Assembly: GCF_003475325.1 (NCBI RefSeq)
Contig: NZ_QRQC01000006.1
Coordinates: 35,048-99,047 of the forward strand
Direction: 5' to 3'
Length of the DNA stretch: 64,000 nt
Source of the DNA: Collinsella sp. AF33-16
GTDB lineage: Bacteria > Actinomycetota > Coriobacteriia > Coriobacteriales > Coriobacteriaceae
The notes below the pieces were generated by a model that did not search any database, had not been told where the DNA came from, and saw only the letters and a program-made list of their open reading frames with translations. Positions 25,902-34,831 of the stretch are shown here, piece by piece. Position 1 is the stretch's first letter. Each line of letters begins with the position of its first letter. Made by a program: the position numbers and the translations under genes.

Positions 25902-25930
25902 TTAAACTTTAGCTTGAACTTAGCTATAAT
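25902..25930 (+). promoter_or_regulatory. Promoter of the lipoprotein gene
   Basis: TTAAAC (25902-25907) and a consensus TATAAT (25925-25930) are 17 bp apart. This predicts a leader of roughly 325 nt before the coding start at 26262. Confidence 0.65.
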
Positions 25931-25935
25931 GCGCT

Positions 25936-26255
25936 ACGTTCCTACCAGGCTGTGGTTGCGGACGGACGAAATGCCCGTCCTAGTCCAAGACAGACGCGGT
26001 CAAAGGGATCCACGTAAGCGACCGCGTGCGCGCGGCGCGATCATGGCGCGTCCTAGATGTAAGCCGCACCGTCCGTTCTACTTTCTTTGGGGCAATACCG
26101 CCTCGCGGGCGAGCGGGCCAGTCGTGAAGGTGGCTGCGGCCTCCCGAGCAAACACCCCGGTGCGCAAGTGTGGGGTCAAATACCAGGTCAGCTGGTGGGA
26201 ACAATCTGATATTCCGCGCATCGCACGGATCGTATACGACACAGAAGGCAGGGTA
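25936..26255 (+). promoter_or_regulatory. Long structured leader with alternative pairings
   Basis: CGGACGG (25959-25965) can pair locally with CCGTCC (25975-25980) or with CCGTCCG about 110 nt downstream (26069-26075). The distal pairing would enclose a hairpin CGCGGTC/GACCGCG (25995-26026). The two choices are mutually exclusive, as in a switch. No known riboswitch, T-box, RNase P or 6S signature was found. The frame through it happens to be open, but it has no ribosome site and unusual protein composition. Confidence 0.4.
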
Positions 26256-26261
26256 GTGGAC

Positions 26262-27272
26262 ATGGTGAGGGGCAGCTTGATGCACGCGGCTCGGTTAGGT
26301 GCTGGGACCGCAGCGGTCATCGCCGTTTTGGGTCTGAGCGGATGCGCGTTCAACCCGCTGTCTACGTTCACGACTCCCACGATCGACCAGATCGAGTACG
26401 AGACCGTCACGCCCACGGTGTCGGATGATGCCCTGTTCACCCCCGGTACCCTGACGGTCGCCCTCGATACTTCCGATGCGCCGCAGGCCATGCAGGGCAC
26501 CGACGGCGAGCTCACGGGGTATGCGGTCGACGCTGCCCGCGCCCTTGCAAGCCGTATGGGCCTTAAAGTTGCCTTCGTCGATGCGTCTTCTGCTGATTCC
26601 GTGCTTGGCGACAAAAAGGCCGACATCTTCATTGGCGATATCAATTCCACGGATGATGACATCAGCACGCTTGGTACTTGCCTGTACGACGCTGCGGCAG
26701 TATTCGGAAAGACGAGCGACGGCGAGTCGCTGAGCGTTTCCACCGAAACGCTTAACACCGCTACCCTGGGCGTTCAGACCTCCTCGGCCTCGCAGGAAGC
26801 GCTCGCCAAGCAGAGCATCACGGCCAACCAAAAGACCTTCTCCAACATCAACGAGTGCTTTGAGGCACTCGAGTCCGGCGAGGTCGACTACGTGATCTGC
26901 GACTCCACGGCCGGCGGCTACCTTGCGCGCCTGATGAGCCAGGTCTCTTACGTCGGCACGCTCGAGACGCCCTCGACGCTCGGCGTCGCGGGCCTCGCGG
27001 CCAACGACGAGCTATGCCGTGCCGTGAGCGATGCCCTCGACGGTATCACGGTCGATGGCACGCTCGAGGCGGTCCACTCCGTCTGGTACGGCACGATGCC
27101 CTATGACCTCACCACCAAGACGGTCTCGGGCGCCGACGTGCAGCCGACCGACACCGGATCCAGCGAGTCCGCATCCTCCGATTCGAGCAGCGATGGTGCA
27201 TCCTCCGAGGATAAATCGTCCAGCCAGGAGGGCACTATCACCGACGACGACATTAACAAGCTCAATAGCTAG
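26262..27272 (+). CDS. Substrate-binding lipoprotein, amino-acid ABC-transporter (SBP_bac_3) type
   Basis: A 336-residue exported lipoprotein. The lipobox LSGCAF lies at the end of a signal peptide (AVIAVLGLSGC, about residue 27). Residues 60-285 follow the type-3 periplasmic-binding pattern: LTVALDTSDAPQAMQGTDGELTGYAVDAARALASRMG, and later NECFEALESGEVDYVICDS. The last 45 residues are a Ser/Asp/Glu linker. I start at ATG 26262; a GTG six bases upstream is also possible. No permease or ATPase gene is next to it, so it may work as an orphan receptor. Confidence 0.85.
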   Translation: MVRGSLMHAARLGAGTAAVIAVLGLSGCAFNPLSTFTTPTIDQIEYETVTPTVSDDALFTPGTLTVALDTSDAPQAMQGTDGELTGYAVDAARALASRMGLKVAFVDASSADSVLGDKKADIFIGDINSTDDDISTLGTCLYDAAAVFGKTSDGESLSVSTETLNTATLGVQTSSASQEALAKQSITANQKTFSNINECFEALESGEVDYVICDSTAGGYLARLMSQVSYVGTLETPSTLGVAGLAANDELCRAVSDALDGITVDGTLEAVHSVWYGTMPYDLTTKTVSGADVQPTDTGSSESASSDSSSDGASSEDKSSSQEGTITDDDINKLNS

Positions 27273-27338
27273 TTATTGCTAGGGGTGGCGTCTCCTATGC
27301 GCTAGGAGGGACGCCTCTTCACGGTTTCAACACGCATC

Positions 27339-27372
27339 GCCGGGCTCTCCCAACAGGGGAGCCCGGCTTTTT
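27339..27372 (+). terminator. Terminator after the lipoprotein gene
   Basis: GCCGGGCTC pairs with GAGCCCGGC, followed by TTTTT. A second stem (GGCGTC with GACGCC) lies about 25 nt earlier. Confidence 0.88.
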
Positions 27373-27589
27373 CGTTTCCATAAAACCAGCAGGTCAAAGA
27401 CATTTTTTAGGTGCAAAACCAAAGTCGCCGTCGCTCTTCCATAGCGCACTTTGCCACAGAAAAGTGCGAGACTTCGGTATGCGGTATCAAGCAGTCGTTA
27501 TTCGGGTCTTTAGGAATCCGCGTGATTAAATGCACGGCAATGGGTACATAGCCAGTACAGTAAGTCCCCGAGGCAGATTGGAGCCACGT

Positions 27590-28174
27590 ATGGATATCAA
27601 GGTTTCTGGACGCAAGACGACGGTAACCGATGCTCTGCGTGCGCATGTGGATGAGAAGATCGGCGAGGCGCTCAAGGTTTTCGATATCGAGCCCATGACG
27701 GTCGACGTTGTACTTCGTTATGAGAAGAACCCCTCGAACCCCAACCCGGCAATCGTCGAGGTTACGGTTCGTGCCCGCGGTTCGGTAATTCGCGTTGCCG
27801 AGCACGGTGCAGATATGTACGCCGCCATCGACCTCTCTGCCGATAAGGTCACCCGCCAGCTGCGTAAGTTCAAGACCAAGGTCGTGGACAACCGCCAGGG
27901 CGGTGCCAGCGCCGCGGATGTCGCGCCGGTCGAGCGCGTCGAGGATCTGGCCGACCTGCTGCTGCCCGAGGAGGAGGACGACCTGCTCGTCCGCGAGAAG
28001 GTTATCGACGTCACCCCGATGACTGAGGAGCAGGCGCTGGTGCAGACCGATCTGCTGGGCCACGACTTCTACGTGTTCGAGAACGCGACGACCGGTCTCA
28101 TCAATGTGGTGTATCACCGTAAGAATGGTGGATATGGCATCATCAAGCCCCGCATCGAAACACTTGACGAGTAA
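27590..28174 (+). CDS. hpf: Ribosome hibernation promoting factor, long form
   Basis: A 194-residue ribosome-inactivating factor. The start MDIKVSGRKTTVTDALRAHVDEKIGEAL and the helix DLSADKVTRQLRKFKTKVVD belong to the S30AE domain (residues 1-100). The C-terminal dimerisation domain, with PMTEEQALVQTDLLGHDFYVFENATTGLINVVYHRKNGGYGIIKP, marks the long form that makes 100S ribosomes. I chose ATG 27590 because it gives the canonical N terminus; TTGGAG lies about six bases upstream. It is monocistronic with a good terminator. Confidence 0.95.
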   Translation: MDIKVSGRKTTVTDALRAHVDEKIGEALKVFDIEPMTVDVVLRYEKNPSNPNPAIVEVTVRARGSVIRVAEHGADMYAAIDLSADKVTRQLRKFKTKVVDNRQGGASAADVAPVERVEDLADLLLPEEEDDLLVREKVIDVTPMTEEQALVQTDLLGHDFYVFENATTGLINVVYHRKNGGYGIIKPRIETLDE

Positions 28175-28203
28175 AATACGTTAACTTGCATGAGTTAACG
28201 GTT

Positions 28204-28235
28204 GGCGGCCATCCCATGCGGGTGGCCGCCTTTTT
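28204..28235 (+). terminator. Terminator after hpf
   Basis: GGCGGCCA pairs with TGGCCGCC, followed by TTTTT. Confidence 0.9.
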
Positions 28236-28253
28236 ACGTAAGGAGTCGCTTTG

Positions 28254-29207
28254 ATGGACAAGGCCGCATCCGCCGGTCATTCGGACCGTTGCCGCATCGT
28301 CGTCGATACCTGCTGCGACTTTAGCCCCGAGGTCGCCGCGAACCTCGATGTCGATATCTTGGGTTTCCCCTTCATTATCGATGGCGAGGAGCGCACGGAT
28401 GACATCTGGTCGAGCATCACACCCAAGGAGTTCTACGACCGCATGCGCGCCGGTGCCCGCGTGTCCACCTCGGCTGTGTCGCTCGGTCGCTATATCGAGT
28501 TCTTTACCGAGTGCGCCAAAGAGGGTACGCCCACGGTCTACCTGTGCTTTACCTCGGCGCTGTCGTCGAGCTACAACTCCGCGTGCCAGGCGGCGGACGC
28601 CGTGCGCGCCGAGTATCCCAACTTTGAGCTGTACGTGGTCGACAACGCTCTGCCCTGCGCGACCGGCGAGCTCCTGGCGCTCGAGGCCGTGCGCCAGCGC
28701 TCAGCGGGACTCACCGCCAAGCAGCTGGTCGACTGGGCAAACGAGGCCAAGACCTATGTCCACGGCTACTTTACGCTCGAGAGCTTTGACGCGCTGGCTG
28801 CAGGCGGCCGCATTCCGCCCGCGGCGGCACAGCTCACGGCAAAGCTCGACGTCAAGCCCGAGCTCTCCTACGACCTTGCCGGCTCGCTGTCGCTGATCGG
28901 CGTCAACCGCGGCCGCAAGAAGGCGCTCAAGTCCATCCTCAAGTCGTTCCGTGAGAACTACGTGCCCGATCGCACTATGCCCATCGCCATTATGACTGCC
29001 GATGCCGAGAAGGACGGCGACTGGCTCGAAGCCGCCATCCGCAAGGAGGAGGGCTGCGCCGACGTCACGATTATCCGTAGTTCCGTCGGTCCTACCATCG
29101 GCTCGCACGTGGGGCCCGGCATGGTGGCACTTGCGTTTTGGGGCAAGAACCGCGCCGAGAAAGCCTCGCTTTCCGACCGCATCGCCCGCCGCGTGCGCGG
29201 CCAGTAG
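28254..29207 (+). CDS. DegV-family fatty-acid-binding protein
   Basis: A 317-residue protein of the DegV/FakB type, which binds fatty acids for phosphorylation by a FakA kinase. The first domain shows VVDTCCDFSPEVAANLDVD and the ligand serine region STSAVSLGRYIEFF near residue 75; CFTSALSSSYNSACQAAD follows near 104. The C-terminal half has the expected GPTIGSHVGPGMVALAFWG. TAAGGAG precedes a TTG and an ATG; I took the ATG at 28254. No FakA gene is next to it. Confidence 0.92.
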   Translation: MDKAASAGHSDRCRIVVDTCCDFSPEVAANLDVDILGFPFIIDGEERTDDIWSSITPKEFYDRMRAGARVSTSAVSLGRYIEFFTECAKEGTPTVYLCFTSALSSSYNSACQAADAVRAEYPNFELYVVDNALPCATGELLALEAVRQRSAGLTAKQLVDWANEAKTYVHGYFTLESFDALAAGGRIPPAAAQLTAKLDVKPELSYDLAGSLSLIGVNRGRKKALKSILKSFRENYVPDRTMPIAIMTADAEKDGDWLEAAIRKEEGCADVTIIRSSVGPTIGSHVGPGMVALAFWGKNRAEKASLSDRIARRVRGQ

Positions 29208-29305
29208 GCAAGTAACGCGGCCGTAATCGCCCTCAACTCACAGCCCAAACGCTGGCACCGAGTATTCAACCTGGTAATAACACCCAACCCAAAAGGAAAG
29301 GTTTC

Positions 29306-30385
29306 ATGGCAAACAAGCTCTCCGTCGCATTTATCGGCACCGGAATCATGGGTGCCCCCATCGCCGGCCACATCCTGGACGCCGGCTATCCCGTCACGGT
29401 CAACAACCGCACCAAGTCCAAGGCCGCAGCGCTCGTTGAGCGCGGCGCCGTCTGGGCCGATACGCCGGCCGATGCCGCGGCGAACGCCGATGTCGTCTTT
29501 ACCATGGTGGGCTATCCCTCCGAGGTCGAGGAGCTCTACCTGGCGGGCGACGGCCTGCTCGCGTGCACCAAGCCGGGCGCGGTCTTGATCGACCTCACCA
29601 CGAGCTCGCCCGAGCTCGCCCGTGACATTGCCGAGGCCGCTCAAGTCTCCGGTCGCATGGCGTTTGACTGCCCCGTCACCGGCGGCGAGTCGGGCGCCAT
29701 CGCCGGCACGCTCACGGCTATCGTGGGCGCCACCGAGAACGACATCGCGCCGGTCCGCGATATCCTTGCCACCTTTGCGGCCAACATCTGCTGCTTCGAT
29801 GGCGCCGGCAAGGGCCAGGCTGCCAAGCTCGCCAACCAGGTGTCGCTGGGCGCCTGCATGGTCGGCATGGCAGACGCCATGGCATTTGCCGAGCTGAGCG
29901 GCCTTGACCTGGAGAAGACCCGCCAGATGATCTTGGGCGGTACCGGCAAGTCCGGCGCCATGGAGAGCCTGGCTCCCAAGGCGCTCGACGGCGACTACAA
30001 GCCCGGTTTTATGGTCGAGCACTTCATTAAGGACCTGCGCCTGGCCCTTGCTTACGCCGACGACCGCGAGCTCGCGCTGCCCGGCGCCGACGTGGCCTTT
30101 ACGCTCTACGACATGCTCGACGCTATCGGTGGCGCCAAGCTGGGCACCCAGGCCATCACGGTCCTCTACAAGGAGGAGGCCGACGCCATCGCCGCCGGTC
30201 TGGACTGGTCGCAGTATCGCCCCGAGGAGCACGGTGCCCACGAGGACGGCTGCGGTTACGGCGAGCACGGCGACGAGCATGAGTGCGGTTGCGGCCACCA
30301 TCACGGCGAGGACCACGAGTGCTGCGGCGGCCACGGTCATGACGACGGCCACGAGTGCTGCTGTGGCCACCATCACGGGGAGTAG
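29306..30385 (+). CDS. NAD(P)-dependent 3-hydroxyisobutyrate dehydrogenase-family enzyme with His/Cys-rich tail
   Basis: A 359-residue beta-hydroxyacid dehydrogenase. The Rossmann motif FIGTGIMGAPIAGHILDAGY is at residue 9, the substrate-binding CPVTGGESGAIAGT near 124 and the catalytic lysine in GKGQAAKLANQVS near 174. Residues 1-305 are a complete enzyme of normal length. Residues 308-359 are an extra tail very rich in His, Cys, Asp and Glu (for example ECGCGHHHGEDHECCGGHGH), likely metal-binding. Tartronate-semialdehyde reductase is an alternative activity. AAAGGAAAGG precedes the ATG, and a membrane protein gene follows after five bases. Confidence 0.88.
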   Translation: MANKLSVAFIGTGIMGAPIAGHILDAGYPVTVNNRTKSKAAALVERGAVWADTPADAAANADVVFTMVGYPSEVEELYLAGDGLLACTKPGAVLIDLTTSSPELARDIAEAAQVSGRMAFDCPVTGGESGAIAGTLTAIVGATENDIAPVRDILATFAANICCFDGAGKGQAAKLANQVSLGACMVGMADAMAFAELSGLDLEKTRQMILGGTGKSGAMESLAPKALDGDYKPGFMVEHFIKDLRLALAYADDRELALPGADVAFTLYDMLDAIGGAKLGTQAITVLYKEEADAIAAGLDWSQYRPEEHGAHEDGCGYGEHGDEHECGCGHHHGEDHECCGGHGHDDGHECCCGHHHGE

Positions 30386-30390
30386 CGCCC

Positions 30391-30819
30391 ATGAGCTGGA
30401 CGTTCGTGGTGCTTGCGCTGGCGCTCTTTCTCTTTGCGATCTACATCGGCTTTCTGTGCGGCCAGTGGGCGTGCGAAAAGCGCGTCATCACCAAGCGCGA
30501 CTACTGGATTGCCAACTTTGCGGGAGCGGCGGCAGTCGTCCTGCTGACCTGGGTGTTCTCGCTGTTCCCGCTGGTGCAGTTTGCGCCGATCGGCTGGCTC
30601 GGCGGCTTTATCGCCGGTCTTAAGATGAGCTTTGGCGAGTCCGTTGGCCCGTGGCGCAAGCACGACGAGGTCTTTAATGTCAACAAGGCCCATCGCGCCG
30701 CCGCCGATGCGGGCGACGCCGAGGAGCGCCGCCGCGCGCGTCACAATGGTGCGGCAGACCGACAGCTCATCTCGGTCACCGATGACAGCAAGGGTGTTGG
30801 CAAGCACGCTAAGAAATAG
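30391..30819 (+). CDS. Small membrane protein of unknown function
   Basis: A 142-residue protein with at least two hydrophobic segments: SWTFVVLALALFLFAIYIGFL (residues 2-22) and an apolar stretch AAAVVLLTWVFSLFPLVQFA near 50. A polar, basic C-terminal half follows, rich in Ala, Arg and Lys and ending HAKK. It starts five bases after the dehydrogenase stop and is followed by the HEAT-repeat gene after 15 bases, so the three probably form one transcript. I do not recognise a family. Confidence 0.7.
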   Translation: MSWTFVVLALALFLFAIYIGFLCGQWACEKRVITKRDYWIANFAGAAAVVLLTWVFSLFPLVQFAPIGWLGGFIAGLKMSFGESVGPWRKHDEVFNVNKAHRAAADAGDAEERRRARHNGAADRQLISVTDDSKGVGKHAKK

Positions 30820-30834
30820 TAAGAAGAGGTAACT

Positions 30835-31533
30835 ATGGCAGAAAACAAAGACGAACAGCTCACCGACGAGGAGCTGGCACAGCTTCAGCTGGCAGAGGAG
30901 AACGAGAACGCCGTCGACCGCCTGGTCCAGGAGCTCGGCTGCCCCACACGCCGCATCCGCCAGTTTGCCGCCCGCGTGCTGCATCTGCTGGCCGAGCGCG
31001 ACCCGCAACGCGTCGTGCCCTGCGTGCCCGCGCTGATCGAGGCACTCGACCGCCCCGAGGCGCAGACCCGCTGGGAGGCTCTCGATGCCCTGGCGGCGCT
31101 CGCCACCACCTGCCCCGAGCAGATGGGCGATGCCTTTGAGGGCGCCGAGACCGCGCTGTTCGACGAGATTTCCTCCACGCTGCGCTATGCCGCCTTCCGC
31201 CTGCTGTGCGTGTGGGGCGCCACGAGCGTTGAGCGTTCGCGCGAGGCTTGGCCCATCCTGGACGAGGCCATTCAGTGCTACCACGGCGACCTTGAGTATC
31301 GCGACATGCTCGGTTGCCTGTACGAGTTTGGCCAGGGCGAGATCGACGCCGAGGTCGCAGAGAAGCTTGCGCTGCGTCTTAAGTTCGATGCCGAGAACGG
31401 CAAGGGCAGCTATCTCAAGGCTCGCTCGAGCGAGATTTGCGAAATGCTTGTTAAACGTTTTGGCCTGGATCTCTCCAAAAAGAAGAAGCGTGCTAGCGTT
31501 AAAAAATCTGACGACGCCGAAGACGAGGAGTAA
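30835..31533 (+). CDS. HEAT-repeat protein
   Basis: A 232-residue soluble protein. Several helical repeats of about 35-40 residues are visible, such as GCPTRRIRQFAARVLHLLAERDPQRVVPCV and RPEAQTRWEALDALAALATTCPEQM, characteristic of HEAT or PBS-lyase-like scaffolds that bind proteins. The C terminus is basic (SKKKKRASVKKSDD). GAAGAGG precedes the ATG. It lies six bases before the isocitrate dehydrogenase-like gene. No enzyme activity is expected; the partner is unknown. Confidence 0.8.
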   Translation: MAENKDEQLTDEELAQLQLAEENENAVDRLVQELGCPTRRIRQFAARVLHLLAERDPQRVVPCVPALIEALDRPEAQTRWEALDALAALATTCPEQMGDAFEGAETALFDEISSTLRYAAFRLLCVWGATSVERSREAWPILDEAIQCYHGDLEYRDMLGCLYEFGQGEIDAEVAEKLALRLKFDAENGKGSYLKARSSEICEMLVKRFGLDLSKKKKRASVKKSDDAEDEE

Positions 31534-31539
31534 CAGATT

Positions 31540-32625
31540 ATGGCGCACGATGTAGTCCTGATTCCCGGTGACGGTATCGGTCCCGAGATTACGCAGGCCA
31601 TGCGCCGCGTGGTCGAGGCCACCGGTGTCCAGATCAACTGGAACGTCCAGGAGGCCGGCGCCGGCGTCATGGACGAGTTTGGCACGCCGCTGCCCCAGCA
31701 CGTGCTCGATGCGGTTGCCGAGACTAAGGTTGCCATCAAGGGCCCCATCACCACACCGGTCGGTACGGGCTTCCGCAGCGTCAACGTGGCCCTGCGCAAG
31801 CACTTCGACCTGTACGCTTGCGTGCGCCCTTGCCTGTCGCAGCCGGGCGACGGCTCGCGCTTCCGTGACGTCGATCTGGTCATCGTGCGCGAGAACACCG
31901 AGGACCTCTACGCCGGTATCGAGTTCGATGAGGGCGCTGCCGAGGTCGAGGAACTCTCGCAGCTCGTCGAGCGCTCGGGCCAAAAGACCTTCGCCGCTGA
32001 TTCCGCCATCTCGATCAAGCCCATCTCCATCGCCAAGAGCCGCCGCATTGTGGAGTACGCCTTTGAGTACGCCCGCCGCTGCGGCCGCAAAAAGGTGACG
32101 GCTGTGCACAAGGCCAACATCATGAAGGCGACCGACGGCCTGTTCCTGCGCGTTGCGCGCGAGGTGGCCGCCAACTATCCCGATATCGAGTTCAACGACA
32201 AGATTGTCGACGCCACCTGCATGGGCCTGGTCCAGAACCCCAACGACTTCGATGTCCTGGTGCTACCCAACCTGTACGGCGACATTGTGAGCGACCTGTG
32301 CGCCGGCCTGGTGGGCGGCTTAGGGATGGCCCCCGGCTCCAACATCGGTGCCGACTGCGCCATCTTCGAGGCGACGCACGGCTCCGCGCCCGATATCGCT
32401 GGCCAGGATATCGCTAACCCCACGGCCGAGATTCTGTCTGCGGCTATGATGCTCGATCACCTGGGCGAGAACGACGCGGCCAATCGTATTCGCGCCGCCG
32501 TTTCTGCCACGCTCGACGAGGGTGAGCAGGTCACCGGCGACGTTCGTCGTGCCCAGACCGGCTCCGTTGAGGGCGCTGTGGGCACGCAGGCCTTTGCCGA
32601 TGCCGTTATCGCGCACCTGGCCTAA
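31540..32625 (+). CDS. Isocitrate/isopropylmalate dehydrogenase-family enzyme, probable NAD-dependent isocitrate dehydrogenase
   Basis: A 361-residue oxidative decarboxylase of the beta-decarboxylating dehydrogenase family. [14 protein letters not shown] starts the fold. The substrate arginines lie in [14 protein letters not shown] and [18 protein letters not shown] near residue 110-130, the latter being the IDH signature. The catalytic lysine is in [15 protein letters not shown] near 190, and the metal aspartates in [17 protein letters not shown] near 245. Size and NTEDLYAG favour the NAD-linked IDH3-like group over isopropylmalate dehydrogenase; homoisocitrate dehydrogenase cannot be excluded. 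GAGGAG precedes the ATG. Confidence 0.88.
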   Translation: MAHDVVLIPGDGIGPEITQAMRRVVEATGVQINWNVQEAGAGVMDEFGTPLPQHVLDAVAETKVAIKGPITTPVGTGFRSVNVALRKHFDLYACVRPCLSQPGDGSRFRDVDLVIVRENTEDLYAGIEFDEGAAEVEELSQLVERSGQKTFAADSAISIKPISIAKSRRIVEYAFEYARRCGRKKVTAVHKANIMKATDGLFLRVAREVAANYPDIEFNDKIVDATCMGLVQNPNDFDVLVLPNLYGDIVSDLCAGLVGGLGMAPGSNIGADCAIFEATHGSAPDIAGQDIANPTAEILSAAMMLDHLGENDAANRIRAAVSATLDEGEQVTGDVRRAQTGSVEGAVGTQAFADAVIAHLA

Positions 32626-32687
32626 GGCATGCAGACTGCAAACGCCTAAATAGTACTTAAGTGTTTGCGTATAACCTGAGAATCAAT

Positions 32688-32711
32688 ACGCCCGGCGCTC
32701 TGTCGGGCGTA
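32688..32711 (+). terminator. Probable terminator after isocitrate dehydrogenase gene
   Basis: TACGCCCG pairs with CGGGCGTA; the T tract after it (TTCTATT) is weak. Confidence 0.6.
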
Positions 32712-32751
32712 TTCTATTGCGGACTATGTTTCCTAACAAGGAGTAACTGAT

Positions 32752-33834
32752 ATGGGTCTGATTCAAAAGAAGGACGAGAAGGACGAGATCGACGGCATCC
32801 AGATCATCGAGCGCGGCGAAGGCCCCGATGGTGACGAGGACGAGAAGATCGACCTGGTTGCCGGTACGTCTGCCGAGCACATTGCTGCTGGCACGACGGC
32901 CGAGGAAGAGGACGCCCGTCTGGAGGCTCAGATCGCCGCAGATGCCGCTGACGAGAACCTCATGCCCGAGGAGCAAGACGAGGACGACTCCGACGCGGAC
33001 GACCATGCATCCAAGCACAAGAAGACGATGATTGCCGCCTTTGTGGTTGCAGTCGTGATCGCTGCGGTGGTCGGCTTCTTTATGGGCAATGGCGGCTTTG
33101 GCGGCAAGGGCGTCGGTTCGTCGACCCTGACCGAGGACCAGCTCGATTCGACCGTGGCAAGCTATAGTTATAGCGGCAAGAAGAGCGACATCACCGCGCG
33201 CGAGGCCATCGAGAGCCAGTACAGCCTCGATACCGTCAAGGATAGTAACGGCAACTACACCGCCCCCTCTGCCGACGTCATCCTGTCTTACGTGCGCAAC
33301 AAGATTCTGCTCGATGCTGCCGAGGACGAGGGCATTACCGTCTCCTCTAAGGAGATGAAGAAGTACGCCGAGGATTCTATCGGCACCTCGGACTACGACA
33401 CCATGGCCAAGCAGTATGGCGTGTCCAAGGACCAGGCCAAGCAGATCGTCCGCCAGTCCGCGACGCTGCAGAAGCTCTACAAGAAGAAGGTGGGCGATGC
33501 TTCCGCGAGCATGCCGACCGCTCCGACCGAGCCTTCTGACGGCAACGAGGACACCGCGAGCAAGGATTACGCCGATTACATCATCAACCTTGCCGGTGAC
33601 GAGTGGGATAGCTCGAAGGGCACCTGGAAGGACGAGAACAGCACCTACGCTAAGGCCTTCGCTAACGATGCCTTTACCGCCGATAGTGCCACCTATAAGC
33701 AGGCCATGACCGCCTATTACACCGCCTATCAGCAGTACTCCTCGCAGGCCTCGAGCGCCAGCTCCAAGTGGACCGAGTATGCCAACGGCCTGTACGCCAA
33801 GGCCAACATCAGCATCTACGGCCTGTTTGCTTAA
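32752..33834 (+). CDS. Membrane-anchored SurA_N-like (chaperone/foldase-type) protein
   Basis: A 360-residue protein. Residues 1-90 are an acidic cytoplasmic part; KKTMIAAFVVAVVIAAVVGFFMG at about 93-115 is a membrane anchor. The outer domain, about 130-270, is helical with VILSYVRNKILLDAAEDEGITVSSKEMKKYAEDSIG and QYGVSKDQAKQIVRQSATLQKLYKK, which resembles the SurA/PrsA N-terminal domain of foldases. No parvulin isomerase domain follows; instead an Asp/Ser/Tyr-rich end. AAGGAG precedes the ATG. A role in folding exported proteins is an inference. Confidence 0.75.
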   Translation: MGLIQKKDEKDEIDGIQIIERGEGPDGDEDEKIDLVAGTSAEHIAAGTTAEEEDARLEAQIAADAADENLMPEEQDEDDSDADDHASKHKKTMIAAFVVAVVIAAVVGFFMGNGGFGGKGVGSSTLTEDQLDSTVASYSYSGKKSDITAREAIESQYSLDTVKDSNGNYTAPSADVILSYVRNKILLDAAEDEGITVSSKEMKKYAEDSIGTSDYDTMAKQYGVSKDQAKQIVRQSATLQKLYKKKVGDASASMPTAPTEPSDGNEDTASKDYADYIINLAGDEWDSSKGTWKDENSTYAKAFANDAFTADSATYKQAMTAYYTAYQQYSSQASSASSKWTEYANGLYAKANISIYGLFA

Positions 33835-33878
33835 AGGTTGCCCGAGCTTTCGAGCACGAAGTCGAAATATCTGATTGA

Positions 33879-33910
33879 GCCCGCTAGAACGTCGTTCTGG
33901 CGGGCTTTTT
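33879..33910 (+). terminator. Terminator after the foldase-like gene
   Basis: GCCCGCTAGAAC pairs with GTTCTGGCGGGC, followed by TTTTT. It also separates this gene from the convergent XRE gene. Confidence 0.92.
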
Positions 33911-33943
33911 GCGTTGAGGGCGTGATTGGCGGCTTAATTATGG

Positions 33944-34183
33944 CTATTCATCTTTAAGTCCAAAGAGGTTATCGGCTTCATCGTCAGGCATATATTCCAG
34001 CACATCGCCCGGTTGGCAGTCGAGAGCCCGGCATATCGCGTCAAGAGTTGAAAAGCGCACGGCAGAAACCTTGCCCGTCTTGATACGCGACATATTGACC
34101 TGGGAGATACCCACGCGTTCCGCAAGCTCTTTGGATGAAATCTTGCGTTCGGCAAGCATGCGGTCGAGCCGCAGAATAATCAT
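33944..34183 (-). CDS. Small XRE-family (Cro/CI) DNA-binding protein
   Basis: A 79-residue regulator made of one helix-turn-helix domain: LDRMLAERKISSKELAERVG and ISQVNMSRIKTGKVSAVRFS cover helices 1-3, and ICRALDCQPGDVLEY is the typical end. It lies ten bases downstream of a DUF2975 membrane protein on the same strand. This pairing is widespread in Gram-positive bacteria and is thought to sense a membrane signal. A GGGGGAA site precedes the ATG. Confidence 0.92.
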   Translation of the reverse strand: MIILRLDRMLAERKISSKELAERVGISQVNMSRIKTGKVSAVRFSTLDAICRALDCQPGDVLEYMPDDEADNLFGLKDE

Positions 34184-34192
34184 GGATTCCCC

Positions 34193-34831
34193 CTAGAGCA
34201 ACTCGTCATCTTGTTTTTGCAGGATACACCCGTACTGGAAGACGCTGGCAATCAGGCTAATAATCAGGCCTGCAAAGACCATAGAGAGGTCGAGGTGCTG
34301 GCCACCAAGCGCATCCGTAAAGTTGCCGCCAAATCCTGAGAGTATCAGCCCCGTGACTATGGCACCAAGAAGCTTCACAGCAACGCCGCCAATAAGGAAC
34401 AAATGTCCTACTTGACGTAGTATGCGGATGCATTCGAGGTCAAAGGGCCTGCCCGCCTTTTCAATGGCGGAGAAAAACCTGTATGCGCTTAGCGCGATGG
34501 CAAGCGCGAGGCATGCCATCATGCCGCTCCCTATGGCAGTATGACCGTCGTGCGCGACAAGCATAAGAGGAGTCTGTTCATTGGTGCCGACGAGAGCGAG
34601 AATTGGCCCTTCGCTAGCCTCAAGCTCTACGGATTGGAGACAGAACCCTTGGGAGAGGCTAGGCAATATGAGTAGATCGTAGATTGCAATGACTGCGAGG
34701 AGTCCCAGAGCGAGCGCCACGATGGTGCAGATTGTGCCCCATTTGCAGTAGCGAGTGAGCTTCCTCAGTTTGGCTATTGCCTGTTCACGGTCGATGGCTT
34801 CATTCGATGTGGATACGTTCCAGCGGATCAT
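34193..34831 (-). CDS. DUF2975-type membrane protein
   Basis: A 212-residue protein with four hydrophobic segments: GTICTIVALALGLLAVIAIY (near 35), a segment around 100 (MACLALAIALSAYRF), LFLIGGVAVKLLGAIVTGLIL (near 145) and the one ending FAGLIISLIASVF. The helix REQAIAKLRKL and FDLECIRILRQVGHLFLIGG fit the DUF2975 family. I chose the ATG at 34831 because GGAGGAG lies just upstream; an earlier ATG lacks a site. It is co-transcribed with the XRE regulator. Confidence 0.85.
   Translation of the reverse strand: MIRWNVSTSNEAIDREQAIAKLRKLTRYCKWGTICTIVALALGLLAVIAIYDLLILPSLSQGFCLQSVELEASEGPILALVGTNEQTPLMLVAHDGHTAIGSGMMACLALAIALSAYRFFSAIEKAGRPFDLECIRILRQVGHLFLIGGVAVKLLGAIVTGLILSGFGGNFTDALGGQHLDLSMVFAGLIISLIASVFQYGCILQKQDDELL

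Noticed and set aside
26085..26110. T-box antiterminator (GGGGCAATACCGC resembles the T-box sequence)
   Set aside because: The match to AGGGTGGNACCGCG is partial, and no specifier loop or terminator with T tract could be identified.
25881..26261. N-terminal extension of the lipoprotein by 127 codons
   Set aside because: The added protein has no signal peptide, low-quality composition and no ribosome site. A signal peptide with lipobox begins right after ATG 26262, and a promoter lies within the extension.
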